The translations under genes and the position numbers were made by a program. A stretch of DNA of 64,000 nucleotides, taken from contig JAQFVV010006215.1 in NCBI GenBank assembly GCA_028023455.1, forward strand, positions 4,139,230 through 4,203,229. Direction: 5' to 3'. This document shows, in pieces, positions 12,575 to 24,702 of this stretch. This DNA comes from Epiperipatus broadwayi (lineage: Eukaryota > Onychophora > Udeonychophora > Euonychophora > Peripatidae). How positions within the stretch are numbered: position 1 is the stretch's first letter; each line of letters starts with the position of its first letter. The notes beneath the pieces were generated by a model. The model made no database searches and was not told the origin of the DNA. It saw only the letters and a program-made list of their open reading frames with translations.

Positions 12575-12647
12575 ATGACTAAAATAGATTTGGACTGAAC
12601 ATATTGCTAGAAGAGATGATAATAGATTAATAGTTGAAGATTTAATG
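12575..12647 (+). mobile_element. RTE-type LINE C-terminal fragment, left piece
   Basis: The translation contains EHIARRDDNR, equal to the GHIARRDDNR motif near the C-terminus of the RTE ORF at 56.2 kb (minus strand). Homology stops at about 12647 and resumes at about 13495, so this copy is interrupted by about 850 bp. The frame carries stops and is non-functional. Confidence 0.65.
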
Positions 12648-13494
12648 TATTTCTGTTTGCAGCATTATTTCAGCATGTTATAGTGATGTTTTGATCACTT
12701 TGACTTAAATTCATTTACTTGCAGCTATCTTTAATGTTATTTGCTGCCTTTGCATTTATTTAATAATAAAAATGGATTCCAAAAAGTCTCAGAATGTCAG
12801 TATCACATAAAGAACTTACTAAAGAGATATTGAAATTTTGGCAATTATTTGCTTCTTTGTTTTTAAAGTAGTCACTCTGTTTATAAAAGGTCTTATTGGA
12901 GTATAACTTGAAAATTATATATTTTCCATAATTTGTTCATATATTTGTAATATTTTTGCAAAATATTTGTGAAATATTTATTTTTTAACAAAAATATTAT
13001 GATTAGATCCAGATTTTATTCAAAAATATTTGTTTATGAAAGAACATAAGATAAAAATTATATTAACATAAAATCTGGGAGTTACAATTTGAAAAGTTAT
13101 TTTTTGTTTTTCTTAAAATTTATAAGAGTAATTTAAAATTTTAAAACATAATTTTGTTGCTTTATTTCTTCTTGATAAAAATTCATTCAGGTTTTATAAA
13201 TGAAGTTTAAATAAATTATATTTTATTCTAAAAATTTTATTAGCAATTGTGAAGTAACAAAAGCTATTATTCTCATTACATATTTTAGTTAATCATCTTT
13301 TTGTTTTACATTCACAAAGTAAAATATTATTTGAAGAATGATTTTTTTATTTGTAAACTTATATTTATGATAAATAATTTTAAAATTATGGGAATATACA
13401 GCAGAATAAATGTTAATTCATTAAAATAAAAAATTGCAAAAGCAATCCAAAGGCCCATTTGGAGGTGTCAAAATGTATTAGTAAAAGTTTGTGA
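12648..13494. other. About 850-bp insertion splitting an RTE fragment, identity unknown
   Basis: The segment separates two collinear pieces of the same RTE LINE. It is AT-rich, without a recognisable ORF, SINE head or clear terminal inverted repeat. Short 'gattta'/'gatta' matches at the two junctions may be a target-site duplication, but this is weak. Confidence 0.35.
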
Positions 13495-13665
13495 AAAGAT
13501 TAGGCTGAATACCAAGAAATTAAAGAATCCATATGTGAGATGAATGAATGAAATAAAGAAGTTTTCATGATATAGAGCAGAGAACATTTAGATCAGAAAA
13601 ACAATTGAATTTGGAGAGATCCTTAGCCTGTAGAGAATTGATAACGTTTGAAAAAGATGATGATA
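13495..13665 (+). mobile_element. RTE-type LINE 3' end, right piece
   Basis: Residues NPYVR-MNEI match the HVRWMDEIRK stretch of the RTE copy at 56.2 kb. They are followed by the same 3' tail logic ('tttggagagatcc', 'gagaattgataacg', 'gatgatgat'). It is a decayed continuation of the fragment at 12575. Confidence 0.6.
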
Positions 13666-13868
13666 ATTAATATTAGCCATTAGTGATAATGAAGACATGT
13701 ATACAACTTTTCATGAGCAATACTTTTTTCATTTGTAAAAAGTATTTAGGAAGTTATCTTCTAGTTTTCACACATATGAAGTGTGTTTATATATATATAT
13801 ATAATAAGCTAAATGTAACTCCACTTTAGTTTAAAGATAAATCAGCAAAATTTATTATTATTAGATAT

Positions 13869-13966
13869 GTTTTTTTTTTCATATGTCAAAGCGTGGACCG
13901 GAAGCGAACACAGGCTAGCTGTTTGTAAGGTAGTTATGCTAACCACTAGGCCGCCAACGCTTGACT
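13869..13966 (-). repeat. SINE family C copy
   Basis: The minus-strand tRNA-like head has box A 'tagtggttagcat' and box B-like 'tgttcgcttcc'. The anticodon-loop context 'CTTACAA' resembles tRNA-Val(UAC), and the copy ends in 'catatga' and an A-tail. Short flanking repeats 'gatatgtttt' lie on both sides. Confidence 0.8.
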
Positions 13967-14993
13967 AGATGATATGTTTTCAGTTTGAAATTGTTAGTTG
14001 TTTGACTAATTATGTCAAAGCTGATATATATATATATCAGCTTATACATAATTGACCACAAGAATGGGTAAATGCTGGTTTCTTTTGGGGTAATGGTTTT
14101 AATAATAATGATAATAAAAAAAAGTAGACAAGTAAGTTAAAAAAAGAAAAGAGAAAGATTTCGTTTAGATCACTGATTTAAAATATGCTTGTATTGTCTC
14201 TAAATTTAACATTCAGAATAATACTTCAAAGTTTAAAATTCATTTATCCAAAGTTTGAAATTAAAATATGATTAAAAAAAGACAAGTTTTATTTCATTAG
14301 AATAGATTTTTGTATTGTAATAAGTATTTTTTTTTGTTATTGTAATTAATAAAACTGACTAAAAAATTGATGAGAAAGTAATAATAACAATGGTCAGTTT
14401 AAATAAAAATATAATTACAGTTTTTATTAAAAACTCGTGCTCTCCCCAGCATCTTCAGTCTTTTCTTTGTTGAGCTATTATCATTAGCTGCTTGTAAAAA
14501 TTCCAAGTTTCATTTTTTTTCAGCAGTCAAGTTATGAATAAAAAATCAATATTGTGAAAAGATTCTGAAGGCATGTTGCTAAATTTATGGTGTGTGTCCA
14601 TTTATTCTGGACACAATGTAACCCTAATTAATTATCTATGTAAACCCAGTATGTGATCAAACTTGAACTGCCATTTCTAAGTTTGTTTAACCTATGTTAA
14701 AATTATGCTTGCACATATTAGAATATCTGTGTCTTTAGAGAGGTGAAGAAACTCGACCTAATTTTTTAAAAAATATAAAGCAGCATTTTTAAATTTTCAA
14801 GAATGTATTCTATAGTGTTTATAACACCTGAATACACTCTATAATATAAAAACAAACAAATGAAGGAAAATGATGAGGAATTAACAAATATCAAAAAGGG
14901 GATTTATAACCAGAGACTGATAAAACTTTTAATATTGAAAGTGTGATCACCTGGAGGATGGTAACATTTATAATAATTTTATTTACATATTTA
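13967..14993. other. AT-rich DNA with one short hairpin, nothing else recognised
   Basis: A perfect TA-cored palindrome 'agctgatatatatatatc' with its complement lies near 14020-14045. The remainder shows no gene or repeat. Confidence 0.4.
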
Positions 14994-15785
14994 TTAAATA
15001 ATATTTAATTTGCAAAGTGCAGATAGTTGAAAATTGAAATAAATTGAGGTACTGCAAAATCACACTGCACTCATTAGAATACCTATTCGACAGCCAATCA
15101 GATGTCATGATAGCTGTCTAAACGGCAATCAAACCCAAACACATGACAAAGATTTTACGAGAAAAGGGCAACTACCCTTCTCCCAACTTTTCTTTCTATA
15201 TGTCTAAGATAGTCTTAAGTATTTAGGTTTGAAAACTTGAAGCTTTAAATATCTTCACAAATAACTCACTGAGTCTAAATCACAAACATACAATGCAAAA
15301 TCCTATGATTTACTATGTAGTAGTTTTAGAATACATAACATGCAGTAAAGTATGTAAATAATATTTTAATTTGCGAAGTGCAGATAGTTGAAAATTGAAA
15401 TAAATTGAGATACTGCCGAAGCTCATTGCACTCATTACAATACCTATTTGACAGCCAATCAGATGTCACAATAGCTGTCTAAATGACAATCAAACACAAA
15501 CACATGACAAAGATTTTACGAGACAAGGGCAGCCACCCTTCACTCAACTTTTCTTTCTATATAACTAAGCCAGTCGTAAGCTTTCAAACCTAAATACTTA
15601 TGACTGGCTTAGATTTATAGAAAGAAAAGTTGAGAGTAGGGTGGCCACCCTTTTCTCGTAAAATCTTTGTTGTGTGTTTAAGTTTGATTGTGTTTAGATG
15701 CTATCATGACATCTGATTGGCTGTCAAATAGGTATTGTAATGAGTGCAGTGAGATTCGGCAGTATCTCAATTTATTTTATGTATT
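14994..15785. mobile_element. Foldback element: two direct copies plus one inverted copy of a 220-bp unit
   Basis: A unit with 'tgcagatagttgaaaattga', 'cagccaatcagatgtca' and 'gacaaagattttacgaga' occurs at about 14994-15235, again at about 15355-15590 in the same orientation, and a third time inverted at about 15595-15785. The second and third copies form a long hairpin with its loop at about 15580-15596 ('aagccagtcgtaag' versus 'cttatgactggctt'). No coding sequence is present. It looks like a non-autonomous foldback/MITE family with internal duplication. Confidence 0.8.
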
Positions 15786-15999
15786 TATTATTTCTTTAAA
15801 TTTTATAATTTAATTAAGTTAAATAATTTTACTTTTGGGAAATGTATGTATTCAAGCACAAGTGCGTGTGCGGCGCAACTGCTCCCAAAAGCTGTTAATA
15901 CAAATACAAATAGCTAACTAAAAATATTAAAACAGCTGAGCGCTTTCAAAGGATCTTGCCTTCATAATCATAGCTTGCTTACATTTAAATTTATGCAAA

Positions 16000-16245
16000 T
16001 ATGCTAATTCCATCTTTTTGATAGAGAAAAACACGTGTCCTTCCTGTTTATGGCATCGCTGTCGCGAGAGATAAATAAAGCCTCTTTGATCTTTCTTTTG
16101 AGGTCATGTCTCTCTCTACATATGATGGTAGGATTGTCCAGAATGCACTCATGGTGACTTGTGCACTGGTGCTGATAAAAAACTGAATAAGTAGAAGGAT
16201 CGTTGTGAGCTCTATTGTACGAATACTTGTGTTGTGCCAATCATG
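16000..16245 (-). pseudogene. Penelope-like element C-terminus (type 2), relic
   Basis: The minus-strand open frame of 78 codons ends KIKEALFISRDSDAINRKD with CFSLSKRWN. This is the pattern found at the C-terminal end of GIY-YIG-bearing Penelope-like proteins: a histidine-rich stretch (HQCTSHHECILD), a basic RxxxIKEALFI helix, IN and a terminal W. A plus-strand sibling with AINQKEACFSLS lies at 38140-38345. Both copies continue into a similar 'gctatgattatga' 3' flank, so they belong to one family. The upstream catalytic parts are absent. Confidence is limited by the short length. Confidence 0.55.
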
Positions 16246-16879
16246 TGGCCAGCATTAAGTTTATTGAAATAATGTAAGGCAGTTTAATCAATGAATATTA
16301 TTGCATAATAAAAAAAATTTTGTTACTTATTAATTTAGCCTACTGCCTCTCTCCTCATAAATTATTACCATTTAAATATAGCAAATTAATTTTGTAATAG
16401 ATTGTGAGAAGAGTTTATACTCTACCAAATTAGTTGTGGTATGGTTTAATAATGCTGATGGTAAAGAATATCCTGTTATTAATTTCCCAGTATTGGGTGG
16501 TGTTCTGGTTTAAACCTAATATAAATTCTTAATTCCTAGAGAATCTAATTTCCCATAATTAATTATGAGTGGTATAATGGTCTGGAAAGGTGATCAAAGT
16601 CTATAATATTTTTATAAATATAGCTAGGTCTGACCATTAGTATAACTTATGATTAAACTAAATTATATTTCACTCCTATCTTGTATTATCTCTGACTTAT
16701 TTGGATTTATGTGTGAAATCACCTAAAGTTATCTTTTTATTATTAAGTATTAATATTTTCATATCTGTATGATCATTATAATTGGTACTTAATTTTGTTG
16801 CTCTCATTTCCCAAAACTCAGGATTGTTTTATATATATATATTGCTGGCATGAAATATGCATATTGGTGATTATATATT

Positions 16880-16888
<9 letters not shown>
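16246..16888. other. AT-rich DNA, nothing recognised
   Basis: No gene or repeat signature was found. Confidence 0.4.

Positions 16889-16890
<2 letters not shown>

Positions 16891-16914
<24 letters not shown>
16891..16914. repeat. (GT)n microsatellite
   Basis: A run of 12 GT units is preceded by a short TA tract. Confidence 0.95.
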
Positions 16915-17255
16915 ATCAGTTGTATGAGATAGTGTAAATAGTTGAAGGGTGCTTGAAAATCTGAGTTCAAATCCCCTATACATACTGAACAATAGTAAAG
17001 ATATGAGTAAAAGATTGCGATCTGCCAATTGATGAGTGCTGGTTCAGCACAAAATGTTCATCTTGCTCATATATCTTTTTTTACATGTCTTTGGTCAAAT
17101 ACTTATGATTACACCTCCCTATAAGGAGTTAAAAGCAGATATCTTCTTGAGATTGGTATAGTAAAAATGACACTACCGAAATCTTATTCATTAAGTTAAT
17201 AATCTCTAGTCTAATGAATGACTAATAAAAATTGTTAAATAATGTTTCTATTTTG
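16913..17255 (+). repeat. SINE family B, longest recognisable copy
   Basis: The tRNA-like head has 'gtatcagttgtatgagat' (box-A region) and 'gagttcaaatcccc' (box B). A body follows with 'gatgagtgctggttcagcac', then a 3' region 'atctctagtctaatgaatg' and 'actaataaaaattg'. Related copies or fragments occur near 3240, 5130, 9596, 12005, 20938 and 32650. Confidence 0.7.
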
Positions 17256-18734
17256 AAATTAACTTATAATATTTTATTATTTACTTAAAGAATCATGAAA
17301 AAAAAAACATATAATTTTACAAATGAAGTCATTGATTGCTTTAATAAAATGGATTTGTGAAGATTGTAATTTCTTAATTAAAATATATAGAAATAATCTG
17401 AATGGAACAAATAAATACTATTTTACTAAATTTGTAAATAAATTAACAAAAAGTGTTTTTTTTTTAAAAAAAATCAAGCAGTATGTGTCAAAATGTAGCT
17501 ACTTGACAATTTTTAGAATTAAATTACTTATTTATTGATAATTCAGAAAACATTATTTACTAAATATCTTAAAGGGGATTGAAAGTTTATATTTAATTTA
17601 TAAATATGTCAATCAAGAATAGAAATAGATATTTTGTCTAAGTCCTTACATAAATCATATTCACCAATTTTGTTTATGTATTTTTTTTAAATGGAATACA
17701 TATTGTGCATGCTAATATTTATTAAGCTTTAAATTAAAAAAAGTATTGCTATTTTTAATTTACATGGTGTATTAAGTTTAAATCAATATTTAAAAAAAAT
17801 AATAATGTAAATTTTGTTTTCTAATTAAGTTATGGATTTAGAGAAGACGATATTTATTTCCCATAAATCATTTTAGTTTTAATTCAATACCTTTTTGATC
17901 GTTAGCATGAATTTTTCTAATTAATAAATTTATATTAAAAATCATTATCATCTTATGTTATAAAATTTTGAACTTCTACATAAATACGATATATGTGTGC
18001 TTCTTTTAACTTACTTTTATATTTACAAGAGCAGGTTTCTATTTGATTATTGTCGATTATTTCTTCATTATCTAGATTCACCTGAAAATCATCAATTACA
18101 AAAAACTATTAATATATGCGTTAATATTTCACAAATATTATAAGTAATTAGTTTTTTTATTAATAAGCATTATAATTTTATTATTGTGTGTTTTTGTTTT
18201 TCTTAAACTAAAAATAAATATTTTATTAATAGTTATATTAACAGCATTATTTAATTTTTTATTAGTCAAAAAAAACAAAAAGAATGGATAATTGCAAATT
18301 TTTTGGGTAGTTATGTATTAATTCTGCAATATAGAGGAGATACTATGCCTTTTCACATCCATGATAAATGTGTAAGGTTGTGATCATGTGAAATAAACCC
18401 TGCAATGCTATCTGATCTCATCCCCAAATGGGATTTTTGGTGAAATTTTGACACTCGGTTATTGTCCAGATTTCATTCTGACATCTTTAATGCTGTGAAT
18501 TGCATTTCTGAACTATTTTTAGTTCATTTGTATTTCGATTTTTTATTCAAGTATTTTTACTTCATTTGTATTCTTAGCTTTTGAGTTAATAAAGTAGTTT
18601 TGATTTGAAGTGAGTGAGTATACATACTTTTCATTTTCATTTTATTTTTATAATTCCCTGCTTAATAATCCTTTTTTGTTGTTGTTGTTTTTACAACAGT
18701 ACAAAATGATGAGAATTTAGAATCTATCCACTAT
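17256..18734. other. AT-rich DNA, nothing recognised
   Basis: Short open frames such as 17323-17538 (+) have no domain. The part nearest 18.3-18.7 kb is less AT-rich and may belong to the flank of the Merlin element that follows, but I see no clear terminal inverted repeat. Confidence 0.35.
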
Positions 18735-19560
18735 AGAAATGAATGCTGTTTTATATTTTCAACAGCAAGGAATCCTCCCATCTGAAAAAAATGTGTCCAA
18801 ATGGACATAGTATGAACATTTACATCCACATCTTGAACAAGGAATGGCATTGTAACATTTGAGGATGTAACAGTAGAATAGGTCTTCATAAGGGAATGTG
18901 GTTGGAGGGCTCCAGAATTCGATTTCTAATGGTGATCTGCTTTATTTACAGTTGGGCTTGCAAATTAAGCTCTGTAGAATGGGGAAAAATAGTTTGGTTT
19001 AGCAGATAAAACTGTAATAGATTGGAATAACTATATGCAGGAAGTTTGTACCACTGTGCTGTTACAGTGAGAAATATGTAAAATTGGAGACACTAACAAA
19101 ATTGTTGATATTGACAAGAACCTTTTCTCAAAAAGGAAAAATCAAACTGGATGAATTCTTCCTGAACAGTGGATGTTTGGTGGCTTGTGCAGGGAGACTG
19201 ACAAGTGTTTCCCAATTAATGACAGGGCAGTGGCAACTCTCATGGAAGACATCAAACAAAATGTGGAAGAGGGATCCACAATTTATTCTGACTGTTTGAA
19301 GGCTTATAAAAGTGATGAATTACAAAATTCATTTTACAATCATTGTTGTGTGAACCACAAATATAATTTTGTAAATCCAGAAACTGGGGTTCATGCATAA
19401 AACATTGAAAGACTTTGAGATTCAGCAAAATGGTATAGTAAGCAACAGCGAGGAACATCATGGCACCACCTAGATTTGTATTTGGCTGAATTTATGTGGC
19501 AGAGATTATGCATTCATTTGCATACTGAATGACATCAAAAAAAATTTCTGCCAGGTTAAA
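18735..19560 (+). pseudogene. Merlin (IS1016-like) DNA transposase, decayed
   Basis: Read across frames, the plus strand shows the Merlin transposase layout. An N-terminal helix rich in Q/L is followed by a cysteine/histidine zinc-ribbon-like block (CPNGHSM, then a W-C region, GCNSRIGL and a KGMWLEGS motif, about 18790-18925). The ISXO2-like DDE core has VDIDKNLF (first acidic residue, about 19107-19130), GGLCRETDKCF, and then GSTIYSDCLKAY (second D, about 19275-19310) and NHKYNFVNPETGVHA. A NIERL block (third acidic residue, about 19402) and a final YLAEFMWQR motif (about 19478-19505) complete it. Several frameshifts and stops, including a stop just after GVHA at about 19398, make it non-functional. 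Merlin transposases cut and paste through terminal inverted repeats; I could not identify the repeats of this copy. Confidence 0.82.
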
Positions 19561-19924
19561 TAAATAATGAAGTGTTCTAATTTTAATTATTTTTGTTCTT
19601 TTTTTGTGTTTTTTTGTTTTTAAAAAATAGATTTAGTTATTACCATTTTGGGGAAAGATCATGTTCAGGTGATAAACTGCAACAATCACGTGTTAAGAAA
19701 ATGTCAATTGGGGGGAAGATTTTTACTTTAAGTCTGCATTTTGTGAAAGGGGAAGTTCATCCACTTAAAATAAAGTAGGACAGACAAATTGATTGTTTTA
19801 TTGTGACAATTCCTGTGATATATTACACAGTAAGTGCCGTGTGTGAATATTTGAGTGTTTTTTTTTGGTAATATTTTATGGTATTTTGTAATTTAATGAT
19901 TGTTTTGTCTGTATTTAAATTAAT

Positions 19925-20230
19925 ATTTGCAAATTGCATAATGGCATGTCATATTTCATATTTTTTATATCAAATTGTATTAAATAGCATGTCATATTTC
20001 AGATTTTTTATGTCAGATCAATATTTTCAGTATTGTTAAAAATGTACTTTTTAAGGATTGATTTTTGGGTGATATTCCTATTTTTAGTATTGTCACAAAT
20101 TAATATTCCATGTCATATTTTATATTGTATGTGTGTAACTCATATTTTTAGTATTATTAAAAGTATACTTTTTAAGATTAATTTTTGGGTGAAATTGATA
20201 TTTTTAGTATTGTTAGAAATTAATATTACA
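19925..20230 (+). repeat. Imperfect tandem duplication (unit about 120 bp)
   Basis: 'tactttttaaggattgattt' with 'ttgggtgatattcctatttttagtattg' is repeated as 'tactttttaagattaattt' with a similar continuation, at about 20040 and 20165. 'atgtcatatttcatatttt' repeats also occur at 19947 and 19990. No coding capacity is evident. Confidence 0.7.
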
Positions 20231-20436
20231 TATTAGTCCTGCAACATGTATCAGAATTGTTACGACTTTTCACATGCATATTCAGACTGCCAATACCTTG
20301 TAAATCTTGCAGAAAAAATATCATATACATGTTATTTGATCAGATCACAAGATTAGAAAGTTATCGGCAGATTCATATGAATATGAAAAGGTGCAGCAGA
20401 TCTAATACATGTTGTAGGACTAATATGTAAGTACCA
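20227..20436. mobile_element. Small MITE-like element, about 30-bp terminal inverted repeats
   Basis: The left end 'ttacatattagtcctgcaac' with 'atgtatcaga' and the right end (reverse complement 'ttacatattagtcctacaac' with 'atgtattaga') match with only a few mismatches over about 30 bp. The element is about 210 bp long and non-coding. Its superfamily cannot be assigned from what is visible, and the flanking duplication is masked by the palindromic termini. Confidence 0.7.
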
Positions 20437-20937
20437 TTTTTTGTTTGGCGCCATTTATTAAAAGTTGTGATAATTTTTTATAAATAGCTAAATAGTTTTT
20501 AAATTCCTAGATGACACAAGTATATAGAGAAAGAATCAATGTTTTTCATCGCTTTTTATATACAATTAGAATATTAATAAATCTTCAAAATACATTATTG
20601 CATGCTCATAGTAAAATAATAAATCTCTATGAGCAATTTTTTAAAATAAATTTAATTGTTGTTTAGTTCAAGATTGTGTTGTTAAATTATTTTTAATTTG
20701 TCATCCACATCAATAACAAAATGCAATAAATTATATTTTTTTAAAAAAGAAGATAATAAAGTATTAAGCATTTTATTGCTTATCAAAAAATGAAAAATCA
20801 AATTTTGAATTGGATGATTTTGTTTTAAAATGTGAATAATTTAAATATATTGCAATATTTTAAATATATAAATAGCATAGATTCCAATGCATTGTTTATT
20901 TAATAAATTAAAAGATGAACTATTTCATTTAATGATA
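20437..20937. other. AT-rich DNA, nothing recognised
   Basis: No gene or repeat signature was found. Confidence 0.4.
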
Positions 20938-21310
20938 AGCGAGATTCGAACTCAGACTTTTTCACACAACCCACAACTCTCAGTGCCATCTTATATTGCT
21001 GACCCACTTGATCACACACATGTTGAAAAGATAAATAATCACCAAATCATGTATTTCATGCTGAACCAGCACTCACCAGTTGGCCCAGATTACCATCTCC
21101 ATACATATATACAATCAGTGCTCAGCTTTATATTAAGATAGCCAATCTTCATAGTTTAATGGACAGGTTTCAAACTACTCCAACTCCCAACTCTTCAGGC
21201 CTCCATTTTATTGATATTGTGGGTCATGTGAAAGTCTGAGTTCGAATCCCACATATATTATATATATAAATGCAGGTTTAAGCCTGTACAATGTATTAAT
21301 TTAATGATAA
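20938..21310. repeat. SINE family B composite with tRNA-like ends pointing outward
   Basis: The left end carries an inverted box B ('gattcgaactcagactttt') and the right end a direct one ('aaagtctgagttcgaatccc'). The family-B body ('catgctgaaccagcactcac') lies between them in minus orientation, and a TA tract with 'tttaagcctgtacaatg' forms the right tail. This looks like two family members joined head-to-head. A related arrangement is seen at 32650-33005. Confidence 0.65.
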
Positions 21311-23559
21311 GATAAATGCAATTGTATTTAGATCTATTATTCTTCTAAATTTAACTATATAGAAGTGAAACTTTAACACCTTTGACATATGATAAACAAG
21401 AAACAATATCATAAGATTCACAAACATGTCTTTTTAGCTTGCTCGATATTACAAATGTAAAAATAAATTATCTTCAGATTCCAAATATGAAGAAGATTAA
21501 TGTTAATAGCCTTATGAAAAATATTTTATGGAAACTTGAAAAAAAAGCTAACTCTTGTTATGTTATAAATATTATCTTAAAATTATTCTAAAGTGATGAC
21601 AATATTGATTGCTTTTACCTGTTAATATATTGCTAGAAATACAGTATAATTAGAATAGGTATTGATATCTAGCAGAATAAAAAGTTTACTGCAGAAAAGT
21701 TAAAAAACATCATTTCCAGGTTTCAAATAAGGAAAGAAAAATAGGATTATGGTTATGTATGAATATAATTGTGGTCATACTTGATTTGAATAGTCACTTG
21801 TTTTTTCTCCTTTATATGGAATTAATATGTCTTTATTAATGCATAGTCAATGAAAAACTTTTCCATGTCCTGTTCATATTGATGTGATGCTTTCTTTGTT
21901 ATAAAGTGGATCAACTTACATTTTCTTTCTTAGTTTTTACATAGAGATAGAAAATCCAGCAAGTGATATTATTTAAAACAAATCTCAAATTAAAATCGTA
22001 TACAAACAGAATAGAGTCACGTGAATGTGAACTTTTCTCAATATTATTACTAGTTTTATTTACAGAGAGCCCCACACAAGCATTGATTAATGTTGATTAA
22101 GGAATTAAAACAAGTGATCAATTATATACCTACTTTTATACCATAAACATTTAAATCACATGAACACTTAATGAATAATGAAACCTCAGAAATTAATCCG
22201 AGCAAGAAAAATTACTAAAACTTTTTTAAAATAACAAATTAAATTTAAAACAAACAAAAAATAGTTACAAAGATATACAAAAATCCGACAAATTAGAACA
22301 AAAATATAAATTTGAAGATACTAGTAATTGACGTCAAATGTTAATTTCAGTATTGTATAAAAGTAATGTGATTATTTGTTTAACCATATATTATAAGAAT
22401 TAATTATAAATATGCTACATTTTTTTTCGCATATTTATAATTACAATTTTATTAGTGCAGAGAAAAATAATTTATAAGAATTAATGAAATTAACAAAGAA
22501 ATACTTTAATTTAATGACTAAATTGAATCAATTTCAAAATTAATTTTGAAATAACAAAAGCTAACCACTGAGTGGCACTAATGTATGAAGAGTTTTGCGT
22601 GTTTTAACAAAAGCTATTGTTATTTTATGCCAAAGAATAAATGCTGTTATTTAGTAACGTGATATAAGTAAGTTTTAAATTGTTTTATTGCTATTTTAGA
22701 ATTATATTTGTCAAGTACACACTTTTATTTGAAAGTAAACATATAATGATAGCAGAGGTCTTAGTTGTTGTTTTTTTTTTTTTGCAATTAACTATTGTAA
22801 ATTTAGGAAATACCATTACAATGAATTCTGTCCACAGATTAAAATTTAAATTAATAAGTACTCAAGTGCATCTATTTTAGTCAATTAGATAATGGAATAA
22901 ATTATGCAAATAAAATATATATTTAATATTGGGTAAAAAAATAATTTTCAAGATAACCTTTAAATGTAGGCTTGTTTTTGAAAACATAAATAAGATTTTT
23001 TTGATAATTTCATTAGATCAATATGAAGGTCATATTCTAAATACAAATTAATGCTTTTGTAGGGTTAAAAATAATGTTTTAAACTTTGTGCAAAATGGTG
23101 GTCAAAAACTTCTGCATTTATTTTCAGTCATGGAAAGATTAATTAATCCAGAAAGGCTTTAAGCAACCTGTCCAGTATCTAATGTCTTAGTCACACATTA
23201 GTTAGTTTTTCACATCTATTTGACAAGTTTTTAACTTCAGTTCAACAATATTATGGATAATTTAATGAGAAAACATTCTTCACAATTTCTAATAGTCTTT
23301 TTAAACCTTCTAACTTTTTCTTTATTCTTATGTGAACTTTATTTTGGTTTTCCTGTATTTCTGCAAGTTTCTCATTTCTAATTATTATTCTTCTTGAATA
23401 ATTATTAGTCAAAATATTCTAATGGTAAAAATAAACTTTAAAATAACAGATCTAATTAAAAAACATAATTCAGATGTGAAAAATATAATTTTACTTACAT
23501 ATTTATACAAATACAATATTTCTACTTAATCAAGAACTTGAAAATTGAAAGAACTGACT
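21311..23559. other. 2.2 kb of AT-rich DNA, nothing recognised
   Basis: Short open frames such as 22680-22880 have no domain and base composition like the flanks. No RNA gene or repeat was noticed. Confidence 0.45.
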
Positions 23560-24660
23560 TATTAGTAAGCATTGATAGGTTTATTCACAAATGTACAATG
23601 TGAAGAAGCATTGGCTATTGTAAGAAAAACATTAAATGGATTAATAGCTTTCAAACCAGAAAAACTCTTCCTACTGATAGTATAATGGAACTATTAACAT
23701 TCCTCATAAAAACAACATACTTTCAATATAACACAGAATTCTTCCAACAAAATCAAGGAATGGCTATGGGATCACTATGATCTCCCCTGATTAGAAATAT
23801 TTACAAGGAAGAACTTGAAACAACATCCATAAAAACTACTCCATATCTACTTAAAGTTTGGCTGTGCTATGTAGATGACATATTTGTTGTATAGTCACAT
23901 GGTGAAACATTACTACAAGAGCAAAAATTGGCATTCTTAGATGTTCTTGTACCAAGATTTCCTTACGGCAAAATCAAACCTACAGTTTATAAAAAACTTA
24001 CATACAGGAAAATACTGGTCTATACAACCAATCACACCAGAAAACAACAGAGCAAAAGAAGTTTGTTCAGAACCCAGTGATTTGGAAAAAAAAGATCTAT
24101 ATAGAACAAACTCTTATGAAAAATGGTTAGCCATCAGATGTTATTAAGAAAACCTTAAATAGACAACAAAAAGAATCATCAAAAGAAAAACCAATTATTG
24201 ATACTGTAGTGTACCAATACATACCAAAAATAGAAGACAAATTAAGGAAAATCTGCAATCAGTATAACATCTGAACAGCTTTCCAGAGCACACTACAAGA
24301 AATTCTAACATCTACAAAGCTTAAACTTGAAATGCTGAAAAGAAAAACTACATCTATGAAAAACATATGAATGTGGAAAAATGTATATTGGTGAGACCAG
24401 TTATCCCATTGAAAAGTACTTGCAAGAACACAAATTGATCATTAGAAGAGAGAAAACAGATATGTCTAAGGTAGTAGACCATGTATGTACCAATGAATAT
24501 ATATTCAATTGGGAAAATACAAAAATATTGGATAGTAAAGAAAAGGTACAAAGGAGAAAATTTAAAGAAGCTGTTCACATGACAATGGCAAACAATCCTG
24601 TAAGTCAATCTAGTACAAAATGTATGGAAACCACTAAACAACTTTTCTCTTAGAAAAAGT
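23560..24660 (+). pseudogene. Penelope-like element, RT plus GIY-YIG relic
   Basis: Conceptual translation in shifting frames gives SLFTNV (RT motif, about 23577), then FLIKTTYFQYN and a QNQGMAMGS block (about 23700-23777). YVDDIFVV, the RT catalytic aspartates, lies at about 23870-23892, and a FLDVLV motif at about 23935-23952. Farther on the GIY-YIG domain reads KMYIGETSYPIEKYLQEHK (about 24378-24435), followed by VDHVCTNEYIFNW and a basic KRxFKEAVHM-type helix, ending at about 24652. This order of RT followed by a C-terminal GIY-YIG nuclease defines Penelope-like elements. A stop right after the MGS motif (about 23778), one after YVDDIFVV and several frameshifts make it dead. Confidence 0.82.
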
Positions 24661-24702
24661 GTAGAAATAAGGAGAAACCTTACTACTGACTGTTGCCTTT
24701 GG

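Noticed and set aside
16861-16914. Possible telomere-like or Z-DNA regulatory repeat
   Set aside because: It is an ordinary short TA/GT microsatellite adjoining a SINE head.
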